Shown: in pieces, positions 46,208 through 57,800 of the stretch
Numbering within the stretch: position 1 is the first letter of the stretch
Layout of the letters: each line of letters starts with the position of its first letter
Assembly: GCA_905221605.1 (NCBI GenBank)
Contig: CAJNDS010001147.1
Coordinates: 619,713-683,712, forward strand
Direction of reading: 5' to 3'
Length of the DNA stretch: 64,000 nt
Source of the DNA: Symbiodinium natans
Taxonomy: Eukaryota; Sar; Dinophyceae; Suessiales; Symbiodiniaceae
Position numbers and translations under genes: made by a program
Notes under the pieces: generated by a model
The model's input: only the letters and a program-made list of their open reading frames with translations
The model's database searches: none
Told to the model about the DNA's origin: nothing

Positions 46208-46747
46208 AAATGGGTGTTCGTTTGGCCCACATGCACCATCACTGGCAACAACAGCGTTCTACTACCACTCAGCGAGATGGGAGGGGACAGGAACGAGGAC
46301 AGATATGATGAGGACAGATAAGATGAGGAGAGGAGAGATGGCTGGAAAGGAGGCTTCTGGCTTTTGAGGCCGCCATTGTCCCGAAAAATACAAAGACAAG
46401 CTGAACCTAGGATTCCAAGAAAAGTGGATTGAGCTTGTTGTATTGCAAGACGAGGCGAGTCTGCTTTTCCCTCCTCGGAGCCTTAGTCGAACGGGCATGC
46501 CCAGCAAGTATATACTTGGGGACAGGGTGGGGGATGCTCGAAATGATAACTTCTCCTGGTTCGATTGCGTGATGGAATCTGGCAAGTGGTCGTCCTGGAG
46601 GGTTTGGAGATTGCAGGCCGCGTCGCCGCTCGATGGCCCTCTGGCCAGCGGAGAGGCATCGCGCACCACGTCGCACCGTGAAACGTGCCACGTGCATCCA
46701 CATGCACGCGCTTGGCTCCAGGGCGCCAATACTTTTACCTACTACAG

Positions 46748-46864
46748 GCATGTGCGCTTTGCACTTTGCACCTTGCGCAAGGACTTGCAAGTCTCGCAGG
46801 CGGAGGCAGAAGCCAACGTGCAGCAGGACCAGTTGTCGGTTCTCAGTGCTGTCGCTGTTGATTG
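46748..46864 (+). CDS. Coiled-coil exon candidate
   Basis: Frame LRKDLQVSQAEAEANVQQDQ then LSVLSAVAVD and stop. The core exon is probably 46,800-46,839 (acceptor TCTCGCAG, donor TCG|GTTCTC). Confidence 0.38.
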
Positions 46865-46869
46865 ATTTG

Positions 46870-48110
46870 CAGATACTCCCATAATCCAAGCAATATCCAG
46901 CGATGTAGAAGTACAATTTGCTTTCTACTCATTTTTGGACTCGTCGTCTCTGTGAGGGGTTGCACGGCCGTGTGCGAGCTGGGCATATGGAAGCAACGTC
47001 TGACTAGACCGCGTTTCATCACCGCAAAGCTGCGATGGAGCTCCCAGCATGAATCAACGCTTTACAAATTCTAGGTTGCCTGTCATCCAGAAACTTCATG
47101 GCCTTCCGATGTGGAGGACAGATACGGTAAACGCCTTCCTTACTCAAACAGCAAGCACCATCCTCGTCAGCTGCGCTGGCGGGAGCATGGCGCCAGTGCA
47201 GCAGTGTCTGCAGCATACCAATGAAATGCTGCCCAATCCAGGGTTGGGGGCCATGCGCAGAATGCAGATTGTCACGGACAGGACTGGCCTGTGTATTGTT
47301 TCACCCATTGAGGACTAGAACTGCTCGTCCCATGCCAGCGTGTCACTAGCGAATGATCTGTGGATCTGATCCGGCATTGTCCGGCCACTGGAGCACAACA
47401 ATCCGAGGATGTAGCCAATGTAGCCAACATGCAATCAACACAACCCGAATGCTACCAGCATCGGCACTGGATATGCTTGCCAGTTTCCAAAGGAACAAAG
47501 GCATCGTCTGCAGCTCGGCCACCTTTTTTTTCCGTGCTCCGTCCGGTTAGCTGGTCCTGCAGTGATGTCCAATCTGTTGTAGCCGCAGTGGCCAGCAGGC
47601 ACCTGGCTGTGTTATTTGTAGGCAGACAGCTTTTTTGCGCCTGTAAGCGAGCTCTTCTGCTCACCAATTGAAAATCTCCTGTAGAAGGGGCCCTGCAAAA
47701 AACCCTCACAAAACCAAGAGAGTAGAGTATCACCTCCTTCGAATCCCTGGAGACACCTGCAAAGGATCCCACAGAGTCCCCCTTGGAGAATCCCACGAAG
47801 TACTGCGTCCCTGTGGAGTGCCCACCCTCAGAACCCCGCGGAGAATCTCCAGAGTCTGCCCCCCGAGAACCCAACACTGCACCCGCAGAGTACCCCCACG
47901 GTGGGGTGCGATTTCTCCGGTACGCCTCCCAACCAAAGCCCACGGGGAGTACGCGCAAGGGGCCGAACCATTGTTGCACACACCAACTGCTTAGAAGATG
48001 GCTGCAACATGCAGAGAAAGAATGGTAGAGATCTTGCATAGCTGAACCTGGGATGCACTGCACTGGCACGTGCCACGGCTGTTATCGCTTGGTCACAGTG
48101 CACCACAGAG
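46870..48110. other. No confident exon; degenerate repeat at 47,700-47,960
   Basis: A minus frame ending near 47,020 (SKEGVYRICPPHRKAMKFLD) is protein-like. 47,700-47,960 holds irregular GAGAATCCC/GAGTCCCC-type units of roughly 15 bases that keep several frames open. Confidence 0.4.
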
Positions 48111-48183
48111 AGAGGACCTGGACCCACACGAAACATCGCGCGAGCTGCAGCAAGCGCCTGGTGCTGCTGCGGAGGCCGTCGCG
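48111..48183 (+). CDS. Exon candidate, coiled-coil series
   Basis: Acceptor CACCACAGAG and donor GCG|GTCTGC enclose EDLDPHETSRELQQAPGAAA and EAVA. Confidence 0.42.
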
Positions 48184-48299
48184 GTCTGCATTTCTTGCCT
48201 GATGATGCTTTGCAAGAAGCCCCAACTCCGGGCTTTGCCCCAAGCTTCTTGCTGAATCATTGCTCGGTCGTTGTACATCCAATTGCAGATACGAACACT

Positions 48300-49450
48300 C
48301 AACCCTACCTCACATGCGTGCATTTAATGCGAGATGCCCGATGCCTTTCTACAAATAGGAGATCCTTCAACTTTCTGCCTTGAGGCGCCGCTCGCAGCTT
48401 CACACGAAGGCAGCCTTGTTGGGAGCATCGTTGGCCGTGTGATCTTTTGCAGTTGCTCGGACTCATGCATGTTGTAGGACTTGTAGGCTTGACGGCACTT
48501 GACGGCCAGGGTTCGCTCGGCTGCTTGCCCTGGAAGACAAGGCCCTGCGGTGCTGTAGCGACCGGCACATCATCAGCCGCACTGTTGCAGCGTTTCATGC
48601 TGCTAGCCATGGCTTGACTGCACCATTGGCAAACATGAGAAGTTTCCCCTATGGCTATGGGTTTCCCAAGCTCAAAGCGAGTGATGTTCGCGGTTCTTAA
48701 CTTTGTCGGCCATCCTTGCTCTGGGTGCCATCGAGCCAGAAGTGCAAGCTGTCTAAGCTGTGCAAGCGGTGCATGCTTTCGCTAGGTGGCAGCTCTCAGC
48801 AACAGCCATCAAGAGGCACCGCGACACAAGGGGACTTGAAACGAAAGATGTTGGGGCCGTGCTTCGGGATCCTGCGTAAGCTGCTCAACACTTAAACTGA
48901 AGCCCTTGAGGAGAAGTTGGGTAAGCTGAGATCAGACGCCACAAAGTGTCTCAAGTACATGGGAAACAGCCCAGGTTCAGCAGGTGGTGCAGTCGGTGAG
49001 TGCCTTGCAAGCACAGGCCTGGGATCGTTAGCATGTCTTCATAGAGAACAGCAGGCTGCAGACATGCTGTGCTGTTCCGTCTCAGAGTCGAGCTGGCAGG
49101 CAGTCGACCGACCCCCAGTGGAAGATGTTCAGGCAAGCCAAGCCGACACCCATGCACGCCTCTAGCCGAGCAATCAACCCAAAACTAGAGGATCTGATCG
49201 CGTGGGCATTTCTCCGCTTTCAACCGTCAAGTACAAGCTGTGCGCCCAAACAGCTGCGTGCAATCTCGTGAAACGGCTCTTGCTGTTTGGACGTGTCGGC
49301 TCCTTGGGGAGGGGGGGGGGGGCAGGGGGCTGACTACCATTTGCATAGCTTCGCAGACTTATGCAGATACATAGATAGCAAATTCTGCAGCAGCAAGACG
49401 GCAAAGCAAGGCAAATCATCAAATCCTGAATTGTTAAGTGCAAGGCCGGA
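48300..49450. other. No confident exon
   Basis: A classical donor (TTGG|GTAAGC at 48,917-48,926) follows a tiny EALEEKL frame, so a small exon may end at 48,920. A G13 run lies near 49,310. Confidence 0.4.
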
Positions 49451-49455
49451 GCTAA

Positions 49456-49501
49456 AAACTGCCCAAGGAGTGAGGTGGAAAACTGCCCAAGGAGTGAGCT
49501 G
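49456..49501 (+). repeat. 21-bp direct duplication
   Basis: AAAACTGCCCAAGGAGTGAG occurs twice in tandem, separated by GTGG. It lies in a 121-codon plus frame (49,287-49,652) of doubtful status. Confidence 0.9.
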
Positions 49502-50001
49502 TCAAACGCAAGGCGCGCGCTCCAAAATAGGCTTGTGCAAAAGCGTCGCTTGCAAGCTGTATAGCATGAACCGCTTCAAATTGCAGAGTTTCAGCCGTGT
49601 GGAAGTGCAAGACATGAAAGGGGGAAGCATTGGGAAGCAAAGGAAAGCATGATTCCTCCAGTCCTACGGCCACACTTTGTCACGAAGTGTCACGAACCTG
49701 CCCACATTGGAAGCCTTGAAGGAAACCCTTGCTGGGACATTTCTGATGCTCTTTGGGCATTCAACGGGCAGAGTAAGCAGAGCTTCTTTCTCCAGTGCTG
49801 AACTTGTGGGATGCTAGTTAGTTAAGTGAGGCTCTACCGCACGGGCGAAACATGACAGCAAAAGACGCTCGGTGATTTTTTCGTGGAAGGTTGACGGAAC
49901 TGGGGAGGGGAAGGAGAACTCCGGCGTGATGCAGGCCTGGGATCAAACAGGAGTTCTTGATGCAGCGGGATTAAAGCTGCCATCATGGTTCAGTATTGCC
50001 T

Positions 50002-50032
<31 letters not shown>

Positions 50033-50034
50033 GA
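50002..50034 (+). repeat. (CT)n forming a polypyrimidine tract
   Basis: CT run ends in CTCTGAAG just before the next exon candidate. Confidence 0.9.
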
Positions 50035-50036
50035 AG

Positions 50037-50171
50037 CTGCTGAACTATCTGCCGTTCCTTGTGGCCACATATTTCGATGCAGCAGTTGTGCAGCGCTGTG
50101 CGAAGTCGTTGCAGGCTCTTCGCGATGAGGTGGGACACATCGAAGTTTTGCGTTGTGTGATAAGGGGATAA
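50037..50171 (+). CDS. Candidate exon, unknown protein
   Basis: Follows the CT tract and AG. Encodes LLNYLPFLVATYFDAAVVQR then CAKSLQALRDEVGHIEVL and TAA. A donor GAG|GTGGGA inside could end it earlier. Confidence 0.42.
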   Translation: MLNYLPFLVATYFDAAVVQRCAKSLQALRDEVGHIEVLRCVIRG

Positions 50172-50725
50172 ATACACTACAGTGTGCTATACAGCTTCTT
50201 GCAAAGGGAAGGCGCTGAACAAGTTTGTTTTTGACTGCACATGCGGGGTTTGCAACGACTGGGTTCCGCGCATTTTGTCTGGCAAAGCGCGTGCGTGACT
50301 TTCGCGTGAGGTGCATAAGCTGCATTAGGGCCGAACGACTGCTACGGTATTGACCCGCGGATTGTGGCTCCTTGCCATGGTCATTCCTTCTTCCCCCAGC
50401 ATGGTGCCACCCTACTCTGTCGTCCTGCTCCGGTGCCACTCCCAGAGCAGTGGCAAGTTTTTCCACATCTGAACATCTGACTCCTCTTCCGTGTTTGTCT
50501 TTGCTCCCACGGTTGATCACGGTTGTTCACTCCGGTGGTCTGATTGCTGAGAGGGTGCTCCGACCTTAGAGCGCAAGGCTGCCTCGTCTTGTCAACATCT
50601 GTCTCTCTCCTTTTGGCGGCGTCCCCTTTTGCCGGGGACTCGCTTGCCCTGCCTGGCTGTTTGGCTGCGGCTCGCCTCTCGCGAAGCAACCCGCCCCAAC
50701 AAGCACGCGAACAAGCGCACTTCAG

Positions 50726-50834
50726 CACACTGGGACAGCGCCTTGCTCGCTCAGCCGGAGCCTCGCTCGAAGGGGTGCGCCTGCGGAGCACAGGGTTGGG
50801 CGATGTCCAAGAGATCGCCAGAATGCTAGATTGA
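50726..50834 (+). CDS. Candidate exon, unknown protein
   Basis: Acceptor CGCACTTCAG, then STLGQRLARSAGASLEGVRL and a short end to TGA. No domain. Confidence 0.35.
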
Positions 50835-51020
50835 TTTTGCAGAGGCAGAGTTTTTTTTTTGCGGGGGGGTTAGGGCTAACGGAAAGGGCGATGAGCAGAC
50901 CTTCGTTAACTGTTGTGAAACAGAAGTATCGTTTTTCGCAGGAGTGGGCAAGACGAAGTAATTCAACTGCAATTCCTTGCGGTTATTTGTCAACATTACT
51001 GGAAGAGTAGCGGAGTACAG

Positions 51021-51110
51021 TCGCCCGCAAGCGAAACGAGGTCCGAGACCTGGCAACTGCCCTCGCATCGCAGCGCCAGCGCTTGGATGCGGCTTTGGGC
51101 AGCGAGGCAG
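51021..51110 (+). CDS. Coiled-coil exon candidate
   Basis: After acceptor GGAGTACAG: RKRNEVRDLATALASQRQRL then DAALGSEA, a strong heptad helix. A GC donor (GAG|GCAGAT) would end it near 51,105. Confidence 0.45.
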
Positions 51111-51921
51111 ATGTGACATACAGCGTGTTTGCAGTGTTTTCGCAGTGTTTGCAGTGGAGGAAAGTCCCAGAAGAATTTTGGGAGCGGAAGGCTTTTTTTT
51201 GTGCATGTCAAAAAACGACCCCCCCCCTTCCCTCTTTAGATTGGAATTTCGGGGGTTCAGGTAACAAGTGGGGAGTTTGTCTAAACAGCAGGACGCACCA
51301 CACCGGTACATTTCCTCTCTATTGTTCATACAGCTCCGCCTGAGGAATCGCCTGGTGAAGGTGCCCTGCACAAAGAGGTGCCCTCTGTTGCAGAACTTGT
51401 CTTCTTGGGGCATTCTATTCGTGGCAGTGGGTGCATCGGGTCGATTTGTGATTGCACCGCCGTGGCTGCACAATTGCAGGCAACGCCGATCTCGAACAAT
51501 TTCATTTTCCGGGGATGAAAGAGAGAGTCCTGAAGGGCTCTCACATCCTTCGAAAGAAGTCTTCAAAGACATCTTCACCACTGAGCCCCGTGGTGCTCGG
51601 GAGTAGCTGGTAGCTACAACTTCTCCTGTCATCCTATACTCGGAAAGTACCGTGCTTTTTGCAGCGCTGCATCTGATGCTCTACGAGGTGTCGTCTGTCT
51701 GGAAAGAATGGCAGCAATCTCCACAGCCAAGACTAAGTTGTCATTCCGGGGTATGTTCAGGCTGCCGGGTCTTGTGCAATCTGATGATGATCTCTACTCC
51801 CTCTCACTGCCGCCTGCACAGCTCTCGGACCAGCTTACTCTCCGCCACTCTTCCTACTCTTCCTCCTCTTCCTCCCGCAGCGAGTTGAGGGTTCAGTCAG
51901 AGAGATCACCAGCACAAAGTG

Positions 51922-51947
51922 GTTTAGGTTTAGGGGTTAGGGCTTAG
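51922..51947 (+). repeat. Short TTTAGGG-like tract
   Basis: GGTTTAGGTTTAGGGGTTAG: about three degenerate units. Confidence 0.6.
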
Positions 51948-51989
51948 CCCCCTTTGTGTGTCAAGGCCCCTGGCCTGTTGATGTGCCAG

Positions 51990-52034
51990 GTGCGGCAGCT
52001 GTCGGAGTCGCTCGCCGCTTTGAGGGACCTGCAG
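51990..52034 (+). CDS. Short coiled-coil exon candidate
   Basis: Acceptor GATGTGCCAG followed by VRQLSESLAALRDLQ (15 codons). The downstream border is weak; the frame stays open for another 25 codons. Confidence 0.38.
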
Positions 52035-52039
52035 CCCGG

Positions 52040-53250
52040 CCGCTGGGCGGCACTCTGGGCGGCACAGGGCGGCGGCACCTTTTTTTGCAATTTTGGCAAA
52101 AAATGGTTTCGGATGGGAACTTAAATCGTAGCTCAACGGCGCACCCGGCGAGTGAGAACCGCGACGGCCAAGCCAAGAAAAGAAAGATGTGGCTCATTGG
52201 AGGGCCTTTCAATTTTATGCACAACCGAGAAATGGTGGAGGTGGTGGTTTCTTCCCGTTTGAGCGGTGCGGGCAACCCACAAACAGTGTACGTCGCCGAA
52301 AGCCGAACGGACAGAGATGACTTGCACACCGCCGCATTGTGCTCTCAATTTTCGTGCTCAGCTCTGTGCAAGTGAGAGCAAAGAGGGGGACGGGGCCCAC
52401 GGATGTGAGACACGGAGGACATCACGACATCAGGAAGTAAAGTTACGAGAGAGCCAAAACGCCCAACACAGCAGAGACCAATTGCCGATTTTATTAACAC
52501 CACAAGAGAATATGATAACCTGAGTGTGAAAAGTGCTCTCCAAAACCAGCATGCCATTTCAGCTTCCACAGCCAAGAATCAGCACTGCGTGCAACAGCGT
52601 GCAACGCAGACGAGCGCCACTCACGAAGGCGTCCCCACATTGCAGTGCACGAGGCCAGCAGCCAGACAAGGGTGGAGGAAGAAATGCCGCCAAGAACACA
52701 CCAGATCCCAGAACCGAGATGACAGGAACGAATGAGGGGTAGACTGGAGGCCTGTATCTCACCCATGTCATGGCTTGGGCGTGAGTGTCCAAAAGCTTAC
52801 AGCAACAACAAACCCTGAAGCTGCAATCCTCGAGTTTTTGAGCTTGAACAATCCTGAAGCCAACGCACTCAAATAGCACAGCAAGCACGCCAAGCGCCGA
52901 GTGCGGTGCAGCCAACGACCTGAAGACTTGGAAGGCGGACAACTCGGATAGCACCGGGGGATGGGGTGTTGGAGGGGCATGTGCTCTCTGCTGCAACACC
53001 AAGGCTATCCGGAGATGGAGGCTGAGGCTCCGAGTCTTTGCCCCTTGTTGCGAGGAGGGATGGGGTGCATGTGGCGCATATCCACTGTTTACTCCTGTAG
53101 TTTGATTTTGCTTGTGGCTTGTCACATATGAATTGTATGGACTATGATTCGATGAGAATTTGTTCGCGAGCAAGGACTCGGAAGCCTCCCGTATGCTACA
53201 CGAGGTTTTCTCTTGTTAACCACACGGATTAGCTAACCCACATGTCAATG
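52040..53250. other. No confident exon
   Basis: A 204-codon hydrophobic minus frame (52,559-53,173) and short plus frames (52,130-52,523) are open without supporting borders. Confidence 0.4.
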
Positions 53251-53255
53251 AGCAG

Positions 53256-53407
53256 CGACAGAAAACACGAGAGCTCAAGAGATATAAAGCATGGGCCGCA
53301 TGCCTCTCCGCCTTGCCGGAGGTGCAGCGCCTGGCTGCAGTCATGGAAGAGCTCCAGCGCCAGGCTCGGCCCCGAAAAGCCCAAACTGGCTTGTTCCAGC
53401 ATTTCAG
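53256..53407 (+). CDS. Coiled-coil exon candidate
   Basis: Encodes RQKTRELKRYKAWAACLSAL then PEVQRLAAVMEELQRQARPR and a short end, to donor CAG|GTTTGA. The acceptor (AATGAGCAG) lacks a pyrimidine tract. Confidence 0.5.
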
Positions 53408-53409
53408 GT

Positions 53410-54172
53410 TTGAAACCTCGTAAACGACGGTCAGAACGTTGACGCTTGAGTAGCTAGGCGTCAAGACCATCCTGGCATGGTGTTTGGAAATATCTGGAAA
53501 GTCCACCCAAAAAAAAGGCTTCCGGACATGGAGAGAGCCATTGGCCCCGGAACAACGACAAGACTACTAAAGCACTCGCATCGAAAGTCACGAAAAAGCC
53601 AGCTCCGAGGAGCTTGCGGAAGTGGTTGCTGCAGTTTCTTTTGTCAAATGAGAGTTTAGGTGACCTTGGATCCTTTTGTAGCAGGGACTTAAGCTCATGG
53701 CTGCGGCGCGGGGGCCCTTGCTACCTCCATGCTACTCCATGACTCATCCACCCTGCTCTCAAGTGTGGCGTTTCGCGCAGGTGGACACAGGCCTTCAGCT
53801 GCAGCAGGAGGCTGGACAAGCTGGCTAGGATCGCAGGCTCCGCACATTGTTCCGAAAGCCCTTCAACCACTCACCCAAATCTGCTGCCCGCCTGTAGTGC
53901 ACCGTAAGCCTCATGCACGATGACTACAGCTGGTCAGCACGGTGAAGTTGTGTGAAAGAGCGGTGCTGAGAATTTCCAGTGTGAGGTGGAGCGCGTCTCG
54001 GCTTCTCTGTCCGAGTTACGGGCAAAGGCCCCCTGGCTTGGAAGGGCTCAGTGAGCTTAGCAACATGTAGCAACTGCTCAGAGCATTTCCCTGTAAGCTT
54101 CTCAAGGAAATGAGCGCCTCAGGTTATCAGGCTCGTCATGAAATCAAGACCTGAGTTGCTACATGTTGCTAC
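53410..54172. other. No confident exon
   Basis: Short plus frames only. Confidence 0.5.
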
Positions 54173-54317
54173 ATGAAGTGCCATGGAATCGAAGTTACCA
54201 CCAAGGTCGAGGACAGATCCGTGCCGGAAGAGGTGCGGCGTTTCGATCAGACGGTTACAGCTTTGTTGATTCTTGGGCGGCCGGCCCAAAGGAGTCCAAA
54301 GGATTTTCCCAGGTTAG
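54173..54317 (+). CDS. Exon-like segment, unknown protein
   Basis: Plus frame EVTTKVEDRSVPEEVRRFDQ then TVTALLILGRPAQ. Good residue mix, borders unresolved. Confidence 0.38.
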
Positions 54318-54545
54318 TCTGCCATCGGTGCAGCAGTGGCATGCAAACCTGAGTTCAAATAGGCCATCGTAGATTGGTTGTGGGCTGCAAACATGGCCAG
54401 CGAGCATAGGCGTCAGGAGCAAGTGTCGGGTAAAGCGAGAAAGACAATACATGACATCACTGTGATAACAACATGCTGGACACTGGCAGAGAGTTTGCCC
54501 CCTTCGCCCCCTAGTTTGCCCTTGTGATGGGAGATTTTCGCGCAG

Positions 54546-54677
54546 GTCCGGCGCCTTGGGGAAGCGGTGGCAAGCCTCGAGCGGTCCAAGAGTGGGGGCT
54601 TGCATCAGCAGGCCGCGAGTCGCTCAAGAGCCCAAATCGGCCGCGAAGGGTCCTGCCAAGAGTTTCCCTGTCTCTGA
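54546..54677 (+). CDS. Candidate terminal coiled-coil exon
   Basis: Acceptor ATTTTCGCGCAG, then VRRLGEAVASLERSKSGGLH and an Arg/Gln-rich end to TGA at 54,675-54,677. If terminal, it closes the plus-strand series 210 bp before the retroelement ORF1. Confidence 0.42.
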   Translation, partial: VRRLGEAVASLERSKSGGLHQQAASRSRAQIGREGSCQEFPCL

Positions 54678-54716
54678 GAGAGCCCTGACAGAGAGCCCTG
54701 GCAGAAAGCCCTGACA
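54675..54716 (+). repeat. 13-bp tandem repeat, three copies
   Basis: Three degenerate AGAGCCCTGACAG units just upstream of the retroelement. Confidence 0.8.
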
Positions 54717-54886
54717 GATCCCAAGCTTAGTCAGAGTTGTGTGCATGGGCGGAGGGAAAGTGGGGCAACCAGGCAGAAGCCTGTCCAGCCAGGGCACACG
54801 GCCGAACAGATGAAGTGGGAAACGTGGTAGCCTAGCCTTGCGTGCGTAGTGTTTCACCTCGGTAGGCTCTCGGCTCAGGGGTGACC

Positions 54887-57800
54887 ATGAGGGTCGCTCT
54901 AGTTGTGTTATGTTCTGTCCTTCGCCCCTTGTGCGGGCTATGGCCTTTTTCTGCGGAAGAAAGTAACACTACCTGCGACAAAGCAGGAACATGTCCGAAA
55001 GAAGAAGCCGAGTCATCCTTTCCCCGTGGCTCGCCACCGAGCCCGGGAGCGAACTACTGGTGGTTTGACTGGACCTGGGAAGGGTCCACTGATCCTAAAA
55101 CCAGTACACCTCGAGCGGATGATGCCCACTCCAAACGATGGTACCTCCGGCTTCTTGCCGGGGTGCTGTGGGAAATTTGGGAAGGAGGGCTGACCTGGTG
55201 TGGCACCCTGTGTGCCTCCATAGGCCTAGCAGCCCGGTGGACCTACTGGCTGGCCACCGCCACCATATTATTGGGGACGCTGCAATTGACCTATTGGTCT
55301 TATACTTGGGTCGTCCGCCCCCTGTTCGTGGTTTTCTATGCTATGGTGCAGTACCTCGCAGGAAGAGGATCATGGGATGCTGTGCTAAGAGGGCATGGCG
55401 AGAACCCATACCAGGTACGCTGGACGGGCCCGAAGGGGCAGCAACCTTGGTCCGTCAACTACGTTCAGGATCAAGTACGAGGACGCGGAGAACAGCAGCT
55501 GCCATACGATCTCCTCGTGACAGATGGAGTGGCCGTCGCTAGGATACGGCATGGAGCTATCCGGGGACGCACTAATCGTCATGGATTCCTCTGCCGCTGC
55601 GACAGCGTACACGGAGCATCCCATCGATATTGGAGGAGGTGCCTAGAACAAGCTCAATGTTTAGTGCATCTTTGCTCCTCAGACCCATGTAGCTCACCGG
55701 AGGCAGCTGAAGTGCATGTGCAGGCCAGTAGTGTCGTGCCACAAAGCGTCGACGTCGATCTAAACGAGCTGGCCGGGAGAGGCCCAGTTTGCCGCGCCTT
55801 CAATGCCTCAAAGTTTGTAGCTTTACAAGGAGTGGTAGGAATGTGGGGCTCCTACGTGGCCTGTAGTCGCTGGCTCGCCTCCTGGTGTTGTTGCTGCGGA
55901 TCGAAGCCCCCGAGGCGCGGTCCGCGCCCGGGCAGCGAAGAGGAAAGAACCCCCCGCCACGACCTGTCAGAAACGGAGTCGGAGGAAGAAGACAACCCTT
56001 GCCAAGCCGACGTCGTCGCATGGAAAGAAGGTGCGCAGACTAAACGGCTCAGCAAGGAACGCTGTAAGGATGCAGCCTGCGGGTGGGTGAAACTCCTGAA
56101 TGACGACAACCCACACAGCAGCAACGGAGAGTTGTATTGGGATGGGATGCAAGCCAGCTGTCAGCTATGTTCACGCCATCAAGAAAGTTACGCCCTGTCT
56201 AAGGCCCGAAGAGCTTGTTCGGTGGAGGGATGCGAAAGGGCGGCGCAAACGGTGCGTGGAGGAGTCAAGCTGTGTAAGATGCACGCTAGTAAAGAGGAAA
56301 GGGGTCCACCCGGCAAATTGAGCACGTCGACCTCCCGCTCCAGGGCCCTGCCGGAACCAGGAAAGAGGCGAACGTCCAGCCGTGGAGCGAATCGCGCCCG
56401 GCCACACTCTCAAGACGTGACACCGAAACGAGGATGCAGCCAGGCGGAGGCTGCTGAGCTAAGGGGAATATCGTCTCCGCCTCGCCTTGATGGGCCCTCC
56501 ACCGAGGAAGGGCAGTTACCTCATGAGGCTATCGTCGAGGACCAAGTTTTGCAGGGCCTCACCTGGGAAGAAATCGCGGGTATCCCGGAGGAAGAGATGA
56601 GGAAACGGGCAATAGCGTTAAAGCAAACCGCCCCTACCATTGCCGTCTCTACCTTTGCCGGCCCTGGCAGCATAGGACGAAAGGAGCCACAAAGACAAGG
56701 GGACCCCGATCTCGGCCAAGCACTTTTCGAGTATCTCGAGGCTAGACTCCAGGGTAGCAGCCAAGCACAAGCCATCGAGTCTGCATCGGCGGGTAGGTGG
56801 ACGCTCACGGAAGGGTCCCAGCGACTAAAGGAAGTAGCCCGGAAGCACTGCCTCCAGCTCTCCCAAGAGCTTCCCGCGGAATCGCGGCGCCTTATCTGGG
56901 AGCTTGCGCAGCTCCCGACTGAACACAGAGAAGTGCCCCTTGGCAGAACCGACCCGTGGGCTGGTCCAGCCCCGGGGGTAGCTTCTTGCGCCCGTGGGAC
57001 ACAGCCTCTCACTGACGCTGACGCTGGACCTGGAACTGGTTTTCCGGCCCAGTCCTTGTTCAGACCCCTCGCGCCAAGCATGGGCCCGGCCGGTCGAACT
57101 GACGCAGTAGACGCTCTCGCGCACGCCACCCGAGCTTTCCGAGCCGGAGCATATACTGACGGGGAAGCGCCTGCTCCCGACGAAACCACCAAGGCGCTTC
57201 AAGCGATAGCAAAAAGCCTGACCTCCAAAGAGGATTCCCTCGCGCAAGATCGGGGAAAACTCTCGTCTATAGGGCGCCTCGAGGAGCGCCTCGTCTTCTT
57301 GCTGCGAGGATGCGACACCTTGAGTGTTACTCTGTGTCCGGGCGTTGTCGGTAAAGAGCTATTTCACGCATTAAGGATTGCAGGAACTCAAGCCCGACCT
57401 CAGCTACGAAAAATTGAGTTTCCGTGCAACATCCAAAACAGGCACAGTTATGGGTTCGCTGCTCTGCAACTGGGGGGAAAAACCTTGAATACCCTGCCAG
57501 AGTACTGCCTTTCAGCCGGAGACTTTCCACTGACTTCCGAGGAAGATTTTGACAATTACGGGGGAACTCCGGACCTCAAGCTGGAAAAAAGGGGGCGGTA
57601 CCCAAACACTCTCACTTCTTGGTTTCGCGCTGCGCTGCGACAGTCATGGGCCTTCGCTTGCCTGTTCGGGGAAGAGTATTACCCGGTCCTTGAGAAGGCC
57701 GCAGCCCACCTCTTGCGCCTGGGTGAACAACACGGATATGCTTGGCCGGCGTCGTCCGTTTATGGAGCGTGGGAGGAATTATGGGCACGCTTTTGTGAAG

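Noticed and set aside
45851-46321. Ser/Leu-rich 156-codon and related frames
   Set aside because: They are translations of the long CT microsatellite. Only the 45,886-45,955 exon candidate was kept.
50826-51632. 268-codon minus-strand frame
   Set aside because: It overlaps the plus-strand coiled-coil exon at 51,021-51,110, has no domain and an irregular composition. Likely a shadow.
56521-57192. Long minus-strand frames opposite ORF1, and similar ones opposite ORF2/ORF3
   Set aside because: Antisense shadows of the retroelement coding frames, kept open by high GC at third positions.
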